From positions 1-7,426 of the forward strand of contig DKUB01000064.1 of NCBI GenBank assembly GCA_002490465.1: a stretch of DNA of 7,426 nucleotides. Direction: 5' to 3'. A program made the position numbers and the translations under genes. Positions 1 through 5,665 of the stretch are shown piece by piece; position 1 is the first letter of the stretch, and the number at the start of each line of letters is the position of its first letter. This DNA comes from Lachnoclostridium sp. UBA7215. GTDB lineage: Bacteria; Bacillota; Clostridia; Lachnospirales; Lachnospiraceae. Under the pieces are notes generated by a model. The model was not told where the DNA came from. It saw nothing but the letters and a program-made list of their open reading frames with translations, and searched no databases.

Positions 1-25
1 ATTCTAAACCGAATATGGAAAAATA

Positions 26-78
26 AAGGTCTGTATAGAATTTTCCGACCTTATAAAATATCATATGATATTAACGTT
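26..78. repeat. Inverted-repeat cluster upstream of the mob genes (candidate oriT or operator)
   Basis: Three palindromic elements lie in a row. AAGGTC at 26-31 pairs with GACCTT at 47-52. A perfect 16-bp palindrome, AATATCATATGATATT, occupies 57-72. AACGTT occupies 73-78. A run of eight T follows at 100-107. Inverted repeats just upstream of a mobC-relaxase pair are where an oriT or a MobC operator usually sits, so either role is an inference from position. I cannot identify a nick site, and AT-rich DNA yields palindromes by chance. Confidence 0.35.
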
Positions 79-185
79 GGAATAAATTAGGGTGACAAAT
101 TTTTTTTAGAGATACACATTGTAGTCTGCTGTAATTGGAAAAGAAAACAATTCATTTGCGAATCCCGTGAAGGAGGAAATACAAC

Positions 186-476
186 ATGAGTAAATATAAA
201 CAAAACGGAAATAAAACAGAACGTATATCAGTACGATGTACAAAACAGGAAAAGATAAAATTAAATAAACGTGCCGGGACAATGGAGATGGAGCTGACAG
301 AATATATAAGAAAAATATTGTTTCCTAAAAAAGCAGGTAAAGAAAAGACATATGATGTGATAGAACTGATGATAGAAATGCAGGATATAATAGCACAAAT
401 AAATGATGTGTATAATGATGATACGATTCAGGAGGAAATGGATAACGTATGGAAAAAACTAAAGAAATTGTTATAA
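186..476 (+). CDS. MobC-like plasmid mobilization accessory protein, ribbon-helix-helix type
   Basis: The gene encodes a 96-residue, highly charged protein. Residues about 12-46 (from RISVRCTKQEK to YIRKILF) read as a short beta strand followed by two helices. This is the pattern of ribbon-helix-helix DNA-binding proteins that serve as MobC-type relaxosome accessory factors. The rest is a Glu/Lys-rich helical tail (about 55-96) that could dimerize. By family knowledge such proteins bind oriT, help the relaxase reach the nick site and often repress their own operon. The start is fixed by AAGGAGG at 170-176, nine bases before the ATG. The 3' end overlaps the relaxase gene by 28 bases, so the two are surely cotranscribed. 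The call depends largely on that partnership, as RHH proteins are hard to tell apart by sequence alone. Confidence 0.75.
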   Translation: MSKYKQNGNKTERISVRCTKQEKIKLNKRAGTMEMELTEYIRKILFPKKAGKEKTYDVIELMIEMQDIIAQINDVYNDDTIQEEMDNVWKKLKKLL

Positions 477-925
477 AGATCATAAATAACGGATATAATG
501 ACGATCATGCTGTGCAGGATTTGATCCGTTATATATTAACTGATAAAAAGACAAAGCGCAGACGACGCTGCACAGGAGGAAAAGGTGTCTATTATTTAGA
601 CTGGAAAAAAGCAGCGGAAGAATTTGAGATTATACAGGATGTCTATAGGAAGAAATCAAAACGACGTATTTATCATATGATGATTTCGTTTTGGGAAGAA
701 GAGGATGAACTCTATGATGTATATATGTTTGGGCAGAGGGTGGCAAAAAAATTTTTTGATGGACATCAGTGTGTATTTGCAGTCCATGAAGATACTGACA
801 ATTTGCATATACATATTGCATGGAATGCTGTGAATTACAGGACAGGGAAAAAATGGCATGTCAGTAAGAAGGATATTGAGAGGATGAAAGAAGAAATCAT
901 AGAGAGCTGGAAAGACCGGAACTGA
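449..925 (+). CDS. Minimal relaxase / mobilization nuclease (MobA/VirD2-like domain)
   Basis: The 158-residue protein carries the relaxase signature. Tyr28 in LIRYILTDKKT fits the catalytic tyrosine of motif I. His76 in RIYHMMISF fits motif II. His113, His120 and His122 in HEDTDNLHIHIAWN form the metal-binding histidine motif III. Such enzymes nick one strand at oriT and stay covalently attached through the tyrosine during conjugative transfer. The protein is essentially just the nuclease domain, with no primase, helicase or coupling-protein region, whereas many relaxases exceed 300 residues. It could be a naturally minimal relaxase or one shortened at the C terminus; motifs I-III are all present, so activity is plausible. 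Its RBS, GGAGG at 431-435, lies inside the upstream mobC-like gene, 13 bases before the ATG. Spacing that wide suggests translational coupling. No type IV secretion gene is present, so transfer would need a helper element. Confidence 0.85.
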   Translation: MEKTKEIVIKIINNGYNDDHAVQDLIRYILTDKKTKRRRRCTGGKGVYYLDWKKAAEEFEIIQDVYRKKSKRRIYHMMISFWEEEDELYDVYMFGQRVAKKFFDGHQCVFAVHEDTDNLHIHIAWNAVNYRTGKKWHVSKKDIERMKEEIIESWKDRN

Positions 926-979
926 CTTTTCTGTGGGGGAAAAAGACCGGTAGTCGGAACCTGATTCGTTGCAAAATAT

Positions 980-1013
980 ATCCGCAGGAGTAAAAATGCT
1001 ATTTCCCGCGGGT
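980..1013. terminator. Possible hairpin terminator between convergent genes
   Basis: The sequence ATCCGCAGGA (980-989) pairs with TCCCGCGGGT (1004-1013) in a ten-position stem with one G-T wobble and one A-C mismatch, around a 14-base loop. It lies between the relaxase and the convergent XRE gene. On the minus strand the stem is followed by a U-rich stretch (ATATATTTT), so it better suits the XRE transcript. The tail is not a clean T run, so confidence is low. Confidence 0.4.
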
Positions 1014-1027
1014 TATTTAAAAGAATT

Positions 1028-1243
1028 TCAGCGTAAATTTTTTCTGTTTGACAGCCCTAAGATATAATCAGATGAAACATGATAAAGTTTACAAAGCGCA
1101 ATTAAATGTCGGATTGGCATTTCATTAGCTCCTCGCTCATAACGTGCATACATAGTCTGGGAGGTTCCTAAGTAATCGGCGATTTGTTGTTGTGTCATAT
1201 CATGATCTTCCCTTAAATCGCGAATGCGTCTTATATATAGCAT
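1028..1243 (-). CDS. Small XRE/Cro-family transcriptional regulator
   Basis: The 71-residue protein is almost entirely one Cro/C1-type helix-turn-helix domain. It reads IRDLREDHDMTQQQIADYL (helices 1-2), GTSQTMYARYERGANEMP (recognition helix and conserved YERG turn), then LIALCKLYHVSSDYILGLS (helices 4-5). Length is typical for a single-domain repressor with no effector domain. The start is supported by AAGGAG on the minus strand (plus 1254-1259), ten bases ahead of the ATG. Upstream lies a dense group of inverted repeats (1281-1322), consistent with autoregulation or control of divergent transcription. Such proteins commonly control mobile-element genes. Here it sits beside and converges on the mob pair rather than heading an operon, so its target is inferred only from the nearby palindromes. 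Confidence 0.9.
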   Translation of the reverse strand: MLYIRRIRDLREDHDMTQQQIADYLGTSQTMYARYERGANEMPIRHLIALCKLYHVSSDYILGLSNRKNLR

Positions 1244-1280
1244 GAATGTGCGACTCCTTGGCTATATATATTTTAACATG

Positions 1281-1322
1281 GTACAATATTTACTATTTAC
1301 TTTAGTAAACATTTGTACTAAA
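1281..1322. promoter_or_regulatory. Nested inverted repeats: likely XRE operator, overlapping a possible plus-strand promoter
   Basis: The sequence shows GTACAA (1281-1286) with TTGTAC (1313-1318), TTTACT (1296-1301) with AGTAAA (1304-1309), and TTTAGTA (1301-1307) with TACTAAA (1316-1322). There is also a direct copy of TTTACT at 1289-1294. Several overlapping half-sites ahead of an XRE gene are typical of a cooperative operator. A plus-strand promoter fits inside: TTTACT (1296-1301), 17 bases, then TAAAAT (1319-1324). It would point toward 1330 and beyond, where I see no intact gene. The function is inferred. Confidence 0.55.
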
Positions 1323-1462
1323 ATATAGATGAGGCGGATGTATCTGAGGAAATCATTACTATCAAAGGTGAATTTTGGAAAATAAAGAATATATAAAGAC
1401 ATGGGTGAAAGATGTGATGGTTGGCAGTGGCTTAATGGGGACAGGTAAAGACCAACAGAATT

Positions 1463-1630
1463 TTATTCATTGGCCTTTCTAAATTCATTGATCAGTTTTT
1501 GAAGCAGGGCCCGCTGGTCTGGGGTGATGTCTGTTACGTCCAGAAAGACTTTGTTGTCCCGCTCAAGCAGGAGATCACAGGAAACACCGAAATATCCGGC
1601 AAGATGCACGAGCATATCAATAGAAGGAAG
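1463..1630 (-). pseudogene. C-terminal fragment of a second XRE-family regulator
   Basis: On the minus strand 55 codons run to a TAA at 1463-1465 and read PSIDMLVHLAGYFGVSCDLL, then LERDNKVFLDVTDITPDQRA and LLQKLINEFRKANE. The first part is the end of a Cro/C1 HTH domain: the PS-[IL]-[DE]-x-L-xx-LA-x-YFGVS-x-D-x-LL block that follows the recognition helix. The rest is the helical tail common in Lachnospiraceae XRE regulators. The N-terminal helices are missing: upstream of codon PS the frame soon meets a stop and no HTH sequence is seen. It is therefore a 5'-truncated remnant, clearly different from the intact regulator at 1028-1243. The 387-codon plus-strand reading frame starting at 1524 takes its first 36 or so residues from the antisense of this fragment. 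Confidence 0.8.
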
Positions 1631-1631
1631 A

Positions 1632-2687
1632 AATATAACCGGTAAAAAGCATTATCCCGGCAGTTATCCTGTGTACTTTAATATTACGCCCATAGATCTG
1701 GAAGATGTTACGGCTGACAACATTGCTGTCGCATATAACGGGAAAGTGCAGAAGAAGATTCCGACTCTGTCCTGGAACGGGAAAAAACTTGTAAACAGAA
1801 AAGATTTCACGGTTTCTTACCCGAATGGCGCAGATGCGTATCAGGAGGAAGGAGACTATGAGGTTCTTGTAACCGCGAAAAACGGGGGCAATTTCACAGG
1901 AGAAAAAACGATCCGGCTTTCCATTGTCAATCCGGACGACTACAAACTGATCAGCAAAGCCACTGTGAAAAAAATACCCGCGCAGCAGTACACCGGCGGC
2001 CCCATTGAACTGGACAGTGATGAACTGAAAGTGACGTTCAAAGGCGTTGGAACACTGTTGGAAGGCGAAGATTATGACGTAGAGTATGAGAACAACACGG
2101 CAGTTGGAACGGCTACTGCGCTTATACAGGGTACCGGAGATTATATCGGGACAAAAAGGGTGACCTTCCAGATTAAAGGCAAATCTTTAAAGAAGCCATC
2201 TATTACGGGATTTACGCTGCAAAAGAGTATGGTCTACAATGGCGAAGAACAGGAGCAGGATACTTCACGGATGAAAGTAGCCGTAAATGGAGATTCTCTG
2301 ACGGAGGGAACAGATTATGAAATACTCTATTCCAATAATAAAAACGCAGGAAAGGCAATTCTCACCATACAGGGTGTGAATGAATATGCAGGTACTGTTA
2401 AAAAGTCCTTTAAGATTACCGCTTATGATCTGAAAGAAGATTCTGACCATATGATCAAGGGTCTGGAAGAGGCTGTTACGGAAAAACTGACATCCGGCAG
2501 GGCTACTCCAAAACCGCAGTTGGCTTTTGGAAATAAAACGCTTGTGGAAGGCAGAGATTACACTGTTTCCTACAAAAATAACAGAAAAGCTGCGACTGCA
2601 GATGATAACAAAGCCCCAACGATCATCATAAAAGGAAAAGGCAATTTCAAAGGGATCATAACTAAAACATTCACGATAACAGAATAA
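1632..2687 (+). pseudogene. 5'-truncated cell-surface protein with four Ig-like (beta-sandwich) repeats
   Basis: The reading frame formally runs from GTG at 1524, but residues 1-36 are antisense to the XRE fragment, so real homology begins near codon 37 (1632). Four repeats follow at about residues 71-134, 156-217, 238-298 and 321-385 of the long frame. Each has the pattern Y-x-G, a hydrophobic strand, then L-x-EG-x-DY-x-V-x-Y-x-NN, a G-x-A stretch, and I-x-G-x-G-x-Y/F-x-G-T, ending K-x-F-x-I. This is a common repeat of secreted surface proteins in Lachnospiraceae. There is no signal peptide and no LPXTG motif or sorting tail. The catalytic or binding module usually upstream of such repeats is absent, as is any credible RBS. 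The four repeats are open without frameshifts, so the truncation may be recent. A proper terminator follows at 2738. If the fragment is translated at all, the product would stay in the cytoplasm. Confidence 0.75.
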
Positions 2688-2737
2688 ACAGGTATTAAAA
2701 GTATAAGACTCAACTTTTTATACCATCACAGAGAATA

Positions 2738-2777
2738 GAGCAGGACTGTTACTATGATACAGGCCTGCTCCGTTTTT
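2738..2777 (+). terminator. Rho-independent terminator of the Ig-repeat gene
   Basis: GAGCAGG (2738-2744) pairs with CCTGCTC (2764-2770). An inner CTGT/ACAG continues the stem past one A-G mismatch, the loop is nine bases, and GTTTTT follows. It lies 50 bases after the stop of the surface-repeat frame. It also shows that the 65-codon open frame beginning in its loop at 2754 is not a gene. Confidence 0.85.
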
Positions 2778-2825
2778 ACAGGTGCATTCGATGTGTGCCG
2801 TTTGGAGAGTAAATGGACAGCTTTG

Positions 2826-3002
2826 TTAAATATGATGAAAAATATACTCTTTTACTGCATCCTCAGATATCCGCCAATGTCCGCCAATTTTAAAAGCATC
2901 TATCTCTTCATCCCAGATCAGTTCGAGCATTTTGTTCCGCCCGACTTTTAAGATTGAACAGCATTCTTTTAAGGTATACAGGGTTGGAAAGTTTTGATAC
3001 AT
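2826..3002 (-). CDS. Excisionase-like small HTH protein (MerR/Xis-type winged helix)
   Basis: A 58-codon gene runs from ATG at 3002 down to TAA at 2826. The product begins MYQNFPTLYTLKECCSILKV and continues GRNKMLELIWDEEIDAFKIG, GHWRISEDAVKEYIFHHI. This is the excisionase-family pattern: a helix-turn-helix (TLKECCSILKVGRNKMLELI), then a wing with the hallmark G-x-x-[WR]-R-I-x-x-x-[DA]-[VL]-x-x-[WY]-[IL]. Length is typical of Xis or DNA-binding-domain proteins of transposons and integrated elements. The RBS is AAAAGGAG on the minus strand (plus 3012-3019), nine bases before the start. By family knowledge such proteins bend DNA at attachment sites and steer a tyrosine integrase toward excision, or act as small regulators. 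No integrase lies downstream in this window, so its partner is missing or elsewhere. It is convergent with the Ig-repeat remnant. Confidence 0.8.
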   Translation of the reverse strand: MYQNFPTLYTLKECCSILKVGRNKMLELIWDEEIDAFKIGGHWRISEDAVKEYIFHHI

Positions 3003-3026
3003 ATTTAAAATCTCCTTTTTTATGTG

Positions 3027-3044
3027 TTTGATACAGTGTGTATC
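3027..3044. promoter_or_regulatory. Palindrome ahead of the excisionase-like gene
   Basis: GATACA (3030-3035) and TGTATC (3039-3044) form a perfect 6+6 palindrome around GTG, 28 bases upstream of the excisionase-like start. The nine bases TTTGATACA recur at 2993-3001 (over the start codon) and 3027-3035. Paired half-sites here could be where the small HTH protein binds to repress itself. A TATAAAT-like box lies just upstream on the minus strand. The role is inferred from position. Confidence 0.4.
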
Positions 3045-3228
3045 GGTTTATTTATATTTAACAAAATGTTATTTGTCAGGAGGAAAGTTTGGTTCTGACT
3101 GTCGTATGTATAGCTGTACTTGATTTATAAATGCAGATAGAATCGAACAGAAATAAACAGTTATGTATGACAGGTGGTGATGTGTAAAAAGGTGTATAAA
3201 AATTCTAGTGGTAATATCCATAAAAACA

Positions 3229-3237
3229 TGATATACT
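3229..3237 (+). promoter_or_regulatory. Extended -10 promoter for the first Rpn gene
   Basis: TG-A-TATACT at 3229-3237 matches the extended -10 pattern TGnTATAAT with one mismatch in the hexamer. No convincing -35 is seen at the usual distance, which extended -10 promoters tolerate. Transcription would begin near 3244, about 20 bases before the first plausible start codon at 3266. Confidence 0.4.
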
Positions 3238-3265
3238 AAAAATGACAGGCAATGAAAGACAGGTG

Positions 3266-4104
3266 ATGCAGCTATACAGAGATTAAAACCACTAAATGAT
3301 TTTATATTTGGTAAGACTTTTGGAGAAAAAGGCGATGAAGAACAGTTATTATCGTTACTCAATGCTATTTTGGCAAAAACAAAAAGCAGGAGGCTGGTCA
3401 ATATCGAGATTGTGGAACACAGGACGTTTACAGCGGAGGTGATTGGAGACAAGACCAGCATACTTGATATTCGTGCGGTGGCCGAAGACGGCACAAGAAT
3501 CAATATTGAAGTACAGTTGCGGGATTATGGGAATATGGACAGGAGAAGTCTTTTCTATTGGAGCCGGGAGTTTGCTAATGGGTTGGATAAAGGAGAGGAC
3601 TATAGCCTGTTAGCAAATGTAGTAGCAATCAACATAGTGAATTTTGAGGCTGTAAATGCGGATGATTTCCATACAGTATTCCATTTGTGGGAAGATACCC
3701 ATAGGGATTGCCTTTTGACGGATGCTTTGGAAATACATTTTATTGATGTTAAGAAGTTCAATGCCTTGCCAGAAAAAAATATAGAAAATGATCCGTTGCA
3801 CAGGTGTCTTACTTTTTTCGATCAGAATATTTCGGACGATTTGTTAAAGGAGTTGACGAATATGGATGCGGCTATCTATAAAGCTAACGAAAAGATGAAA
3901 TTTTTAGCGAACGATAAGGAAGTACTCCGGTTATACAATATGCGTGAGATGGCACAGATTGATTATAACAGTGGTATGAAAAAAGCAAGAGATGAAAGAA
4001 GTATTGAAATTGCCAGGAACATGATAGCAGATGGTGAACCTGTAGAAAAAATTGTGAAATATACTGGATTGACCAAAGAGGACATCAATAACTTAGAACT
4101 TTAA
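3266..4104 (+). CDS. Rpn family recombination-promoting nuclease / putative transposase, start frame disrupted
   Basis: The long frame is open from 3256 to 4104. It reads LKPLNDFIFGKTFGEKGDEE from 3283, the conserved opening of Rpn proteins (PD-(D/E)XK nucleases linked to RecA-independent recombination). The core SILDIRAVAEDGTRINIEVQ gives the catalytic set: Asp at codon 3466 and Glu-x-Gln from 3508 (E-V-Q in place of E-x-K). The C-terminal tail KKARDERSIEIARNMIADGE, ending VKYTGLTKEDINNLEL, is also family-typical. No ATG, GTG or TTG lies in frame before TTG at 3370, which has no RBS and would cut into the conserved domain. ATG at 3266 is out of frame by one base: adding one base between it and 3283 would join it to the domain. 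I place the ancestral start at 3266, so the stated span is not a multiple of three. Otherwise near full length. Nuclease family clear; activity in doubt. Confidence 0.8.
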
Positions 4105-4123
4105 TTAAATATAGGATGTAAAC

Positions 4124-4160
4124 AAAGCGGATACTTTAGAACATTGGGTATCCGCTTTTT
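4124..4160 (+). terminator. Rho-independent terminator of the first Rpn gene
   Basis: AAAGCGGATAC (4124-4134) pairs perfectly with GTATCCGCTTT (4148-4158): eleven base pairs, a 13-base loop, and a T run ending at 4160. It begins 20 bases after the stop codon. The preceding AAA also lets it act weakly in the opposite direction. Confidence 0.9.
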
Positions 4161-4176
4161 ATGTTCATTTTTTTCA

Positions 4177-4204
4177 TTTGTGTCCTGACACAAAATTTGA
4201 CACA
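4177..4204. repeat. Perfect 8+8 palindrome with a third half-site
   Basis: TTTGTGTC (4177-4184) and GACACAAA (4187-4194) form a perfect palindrome around CT. The half-site GACACA recurs at 4199-4204, twelve bases after its first copy, about one helical turn. It lies between two convergent genes, where an operator is unexpected. It has no T tail, so it is not an obvious terminator. The role is unknown. Confidence 0.45.
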
Positions 4205-4288
4205 GATCATGTAGTCATGCATATCCCAGAGCATAGGTAAAAATTAATAATAGACATATTTATTACTATCGGATGAAATTTGATAAAG

Positions 4289-4314
4289 AAAAAATAAAAA
4301 CAAATGTTTGTTTT
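4289..4314 (-). terminator. Possible AT-rich terminator of the second Rpn-like gene
   Basis: On the minus strand AAAACAAA and TTTGTTTT form an 8-bp stem around CA (plus 4297-4314), followed by TTATTTTTT. It starts about 30 bases past the stop at 4343. The stem has only two G-C pairs and may be chance in AT-rich DNA. Confidence 0.3.
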
Positions 4315-4342
4315 ATATTGGATTGTAAACTGTCAGCATATC

Positions 4343-5335
4343 TTAAATATCCTGATACTTTTCCTGAAATTCTTCCACCGATCTTGCATGAGCCGCGAGG
4401 CGGCACCATTCTTTCAGACGCTTTTTGTCCTGTTCTTCCTGTATATGGCTGCGCAGGCTGTCAGGAATACGCCCGATATCCTCCAAAAGCTCAAGGATGA
4501 GGGCGGATTTTCCAAGCTGTTTGCCTTCTTCGCGTCCTTCTTCGCGTCCTTCTTCGCGTCCCTCCTCACGTCCAAGCTTTCTTTGTTCTCTCCGAAGATA
4601 TTCCAGTGTTTCTTTTTCGTTATATTCTGCAAGCAACATATTAAGTACCTCCGTTCTGCATCTTCCAAGCAGGTCTGACATAATTCCCAGTTTCTGGCAG
4701 GTATCCATAGCTTCATTCACCGCATCTCTGACGGTCAGGCCGTTGCTTATGCCGTCCTGTATATGTCCGATAAATTCGGCATATTCCCATAGCCGCCGGC
4801 ATCCTTTCATCAGTTCGCTGTTGTGTCCGCGGTTGATGTTGAGCATTTTTACCCGGCATTCCACAGCAGGCGGGACGTTCCTGTCCGGTTTTTGAAATGC
4901 CTCTGACAGGAGTATTTCAGATTCGTCCGGTTCGCTGGCCTCCCCATTATAAAATATCAGATAGTTTGGAAATGGCAGCTGTATGGTGCTGCTGCCATAC
5001 AGATTATAACCGTACTGCCTGACATAATTCTGGTATAGAGTGGAAAAGTAGATCAGGCCGCGCAGCGGCATGTTCCCACATCTGGTACTCTGGTGTTCGT
5101 ACAGGTTCATGGATGCCCCGATGATAAAGGATAAATCATTTTTTATACCTAAAAATACGGCATCCGCCAGTGTCGTAATTTCCAGCTGGTCAGGATCGTG
5201 ATAGGAAGTTTTGTTGACTGCATTGTACAGTTCCAGCAGATCTTTACGGTTCTGGAATGCGAGCCGGAACAGGCGATCCCTGCGGTTACGGTTTAAGGGC
5301 TGTTTTTGGGAATTTCTGTGTTTTTTCTTTTTCAT
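4343..5335 (-). CDS. Rpn/PD-(D/E)XK-like putative nuclease with GREE-repeat linker
   Basis: The start is set at ATG 5335 by AAAGGAG on the minus strand (plus 5342-5348), giving 330 residues beginning MKKKKHRNSQ. A longer frame reaching 5479 has no RBS. Residues 18-45 (NRRDRLFRLAFQNRKDLLEL) resemble the N-terminal helix region of Rpn-type proteins. Asp67 in NDLSFII and Glu80/Gln82 in LYEHQST would be the D...E-x-Q catalytic residues, followed by the conserved NMPLRGLIYFSTLYQ. Residues 256-271 are four GREE units, then GKQLGK, a charged linker common near the C terminus of this family. The tail (280-330) is helical. The gene is transcribed toward the first Rpn gene but belongs to a clearly different subgroup. 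The 4+ residue basic start suggests DNA contact. Family membership is judged from the EHQST/NMPLR block and tail; the specific role is unknown. Confidence 0.75.
   Translation of the reverse strand: MKKKKHRNSQKQPLNRNRRDRLFRLAFQNRKDLLELYNAVNKTSYHDPDQLEITTLADAVFLGIKNDLSFIIGASMNLYEHQSTRCGNMPLRGLIYFSTLYQNYVRQYGYNLYGSSTIQLPFPNYLIFYNGEASEPDESEILLSEAFQKPDRNVPPAVECRVKMLNINRGHNSELMKGCRRLWEYAEFIGHIQDGISNGLTVRDAVNEAMDTCQKLGIMSDLLGRCRTEVLNMLLAEYNEKETLEYLRREQRKLGREEGREEGREEGREEGKQLGKSALILELLEDIGRIPDSLRSHIQEEQDKKRLKEWCRLAAHARSVEEFQEKYQDI
4524..4571. repeat. In-frame 12-bp tandem repeat in the Rpn-like gene
   Basis: On the plus strand CCTTCTTCGCGT is repeated perfectly three times (4524-4559), followed by a fourth copy with three changes, CCCTCCTCACGT (4560-4571). 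Each unit equals four codons and encodes GREE on the minus strand, so gain or loss of units keeps the frame. The three identical copies at nucleotide level suggest recent expansion by slippage. Confidence 0.9.
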
Positions 5336-5665
5336 CTGTTTCTCCTTTATTATATACGTTTTGTCGGTTGGATGGCAAGAGATTTTCTGCAATAACGCGA
5401 GAATGCTTTTGTAAAAATACAGAATAATATTTTCTACATTATAGCGCGATTTTTTCTTAAAGTCCACAAGAATCTTCAAAATTTACTGTGGATATAATTT
5501 CTGAGAATTATTTGTTCTATGGGAATCAATTTTTTGTGGTATTTGGAGTGAATTTTGGCAAGAGAGACAGGAACAGAAACATGACAAGCTTTGGATCCGC
5601 TTGCGTGAAAGGCCAATTTCTGCTACAATTGCGTTAGTATTTTTTGCAATTACCAGAAAGAGATC
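5336..5665. other. Intergenic stretch of about 330 bases, no gene recognized
   Basis: Apart from the RBS of the second Rpn-like gene (5342-5348), I see no supported gene. A short inverted repeat, ATAATT (5494-5499) with AATTAT (5506-5511), lies upstream of that gene. An open frame without any start codon runs on the plus strand from about 5503 to 5664. It reads WSEFWQERQEQKHDKLWIRL then RERPISATIALVFFAITRKR before a stop, which could be a decayed gene piece, but I do not recognize it. Minus-strand frames over the same bases also lack an RBS. Confidence 0.4.

Noticed and set aside
1375..1482. Possible 35-codon gene starting with TTG (MENKEYIKTWVKDVMVGS)
   Set aside because: AAAGG lies upstream, but it is short, starts with TTG, matches nothing I recognize and overlaps the end of the XRE fragment. 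Kept only as a note.
1524..1631. N-terminal 36 residues of the long plus-strand frame as a real protein start
   Set aside because: They are antisense to the XRE fragment, have no properly spaced RBS and no signal peptide, although the rest is a secreted-type repeat protein.
2754..2951. 65-codon plus-strand open frame
   Set aside because: It starts in the loop of the 2738-2777 terminator, has no RBS, and is antisense to the well-supported excisionase-like gene.
3069..3503. 144-codon minus-strand open frame
   Set aside because: Its first half is antisense to the conserved Rpn domain and it has no RBS, so it is a shadow frame.
4425..4895. Plus-strand frame rich in Ser/Arg/Pro over the second Rpn-like gene
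   Set aside because: The low-complexity SRPSSRPS run is the antisense of the GREE repeats; there is no RBS.
5349..5378. Promoter-like TTGCCA, 18 bases, TATAAT on the minus strand ahead of the second Rpn-like gene
   Set aside because: The hexamers fit well, but the -10 ends only 13 bases before the ATG. Transcription would begin inside the RBS, so it is probably chance or not the promoter in use.
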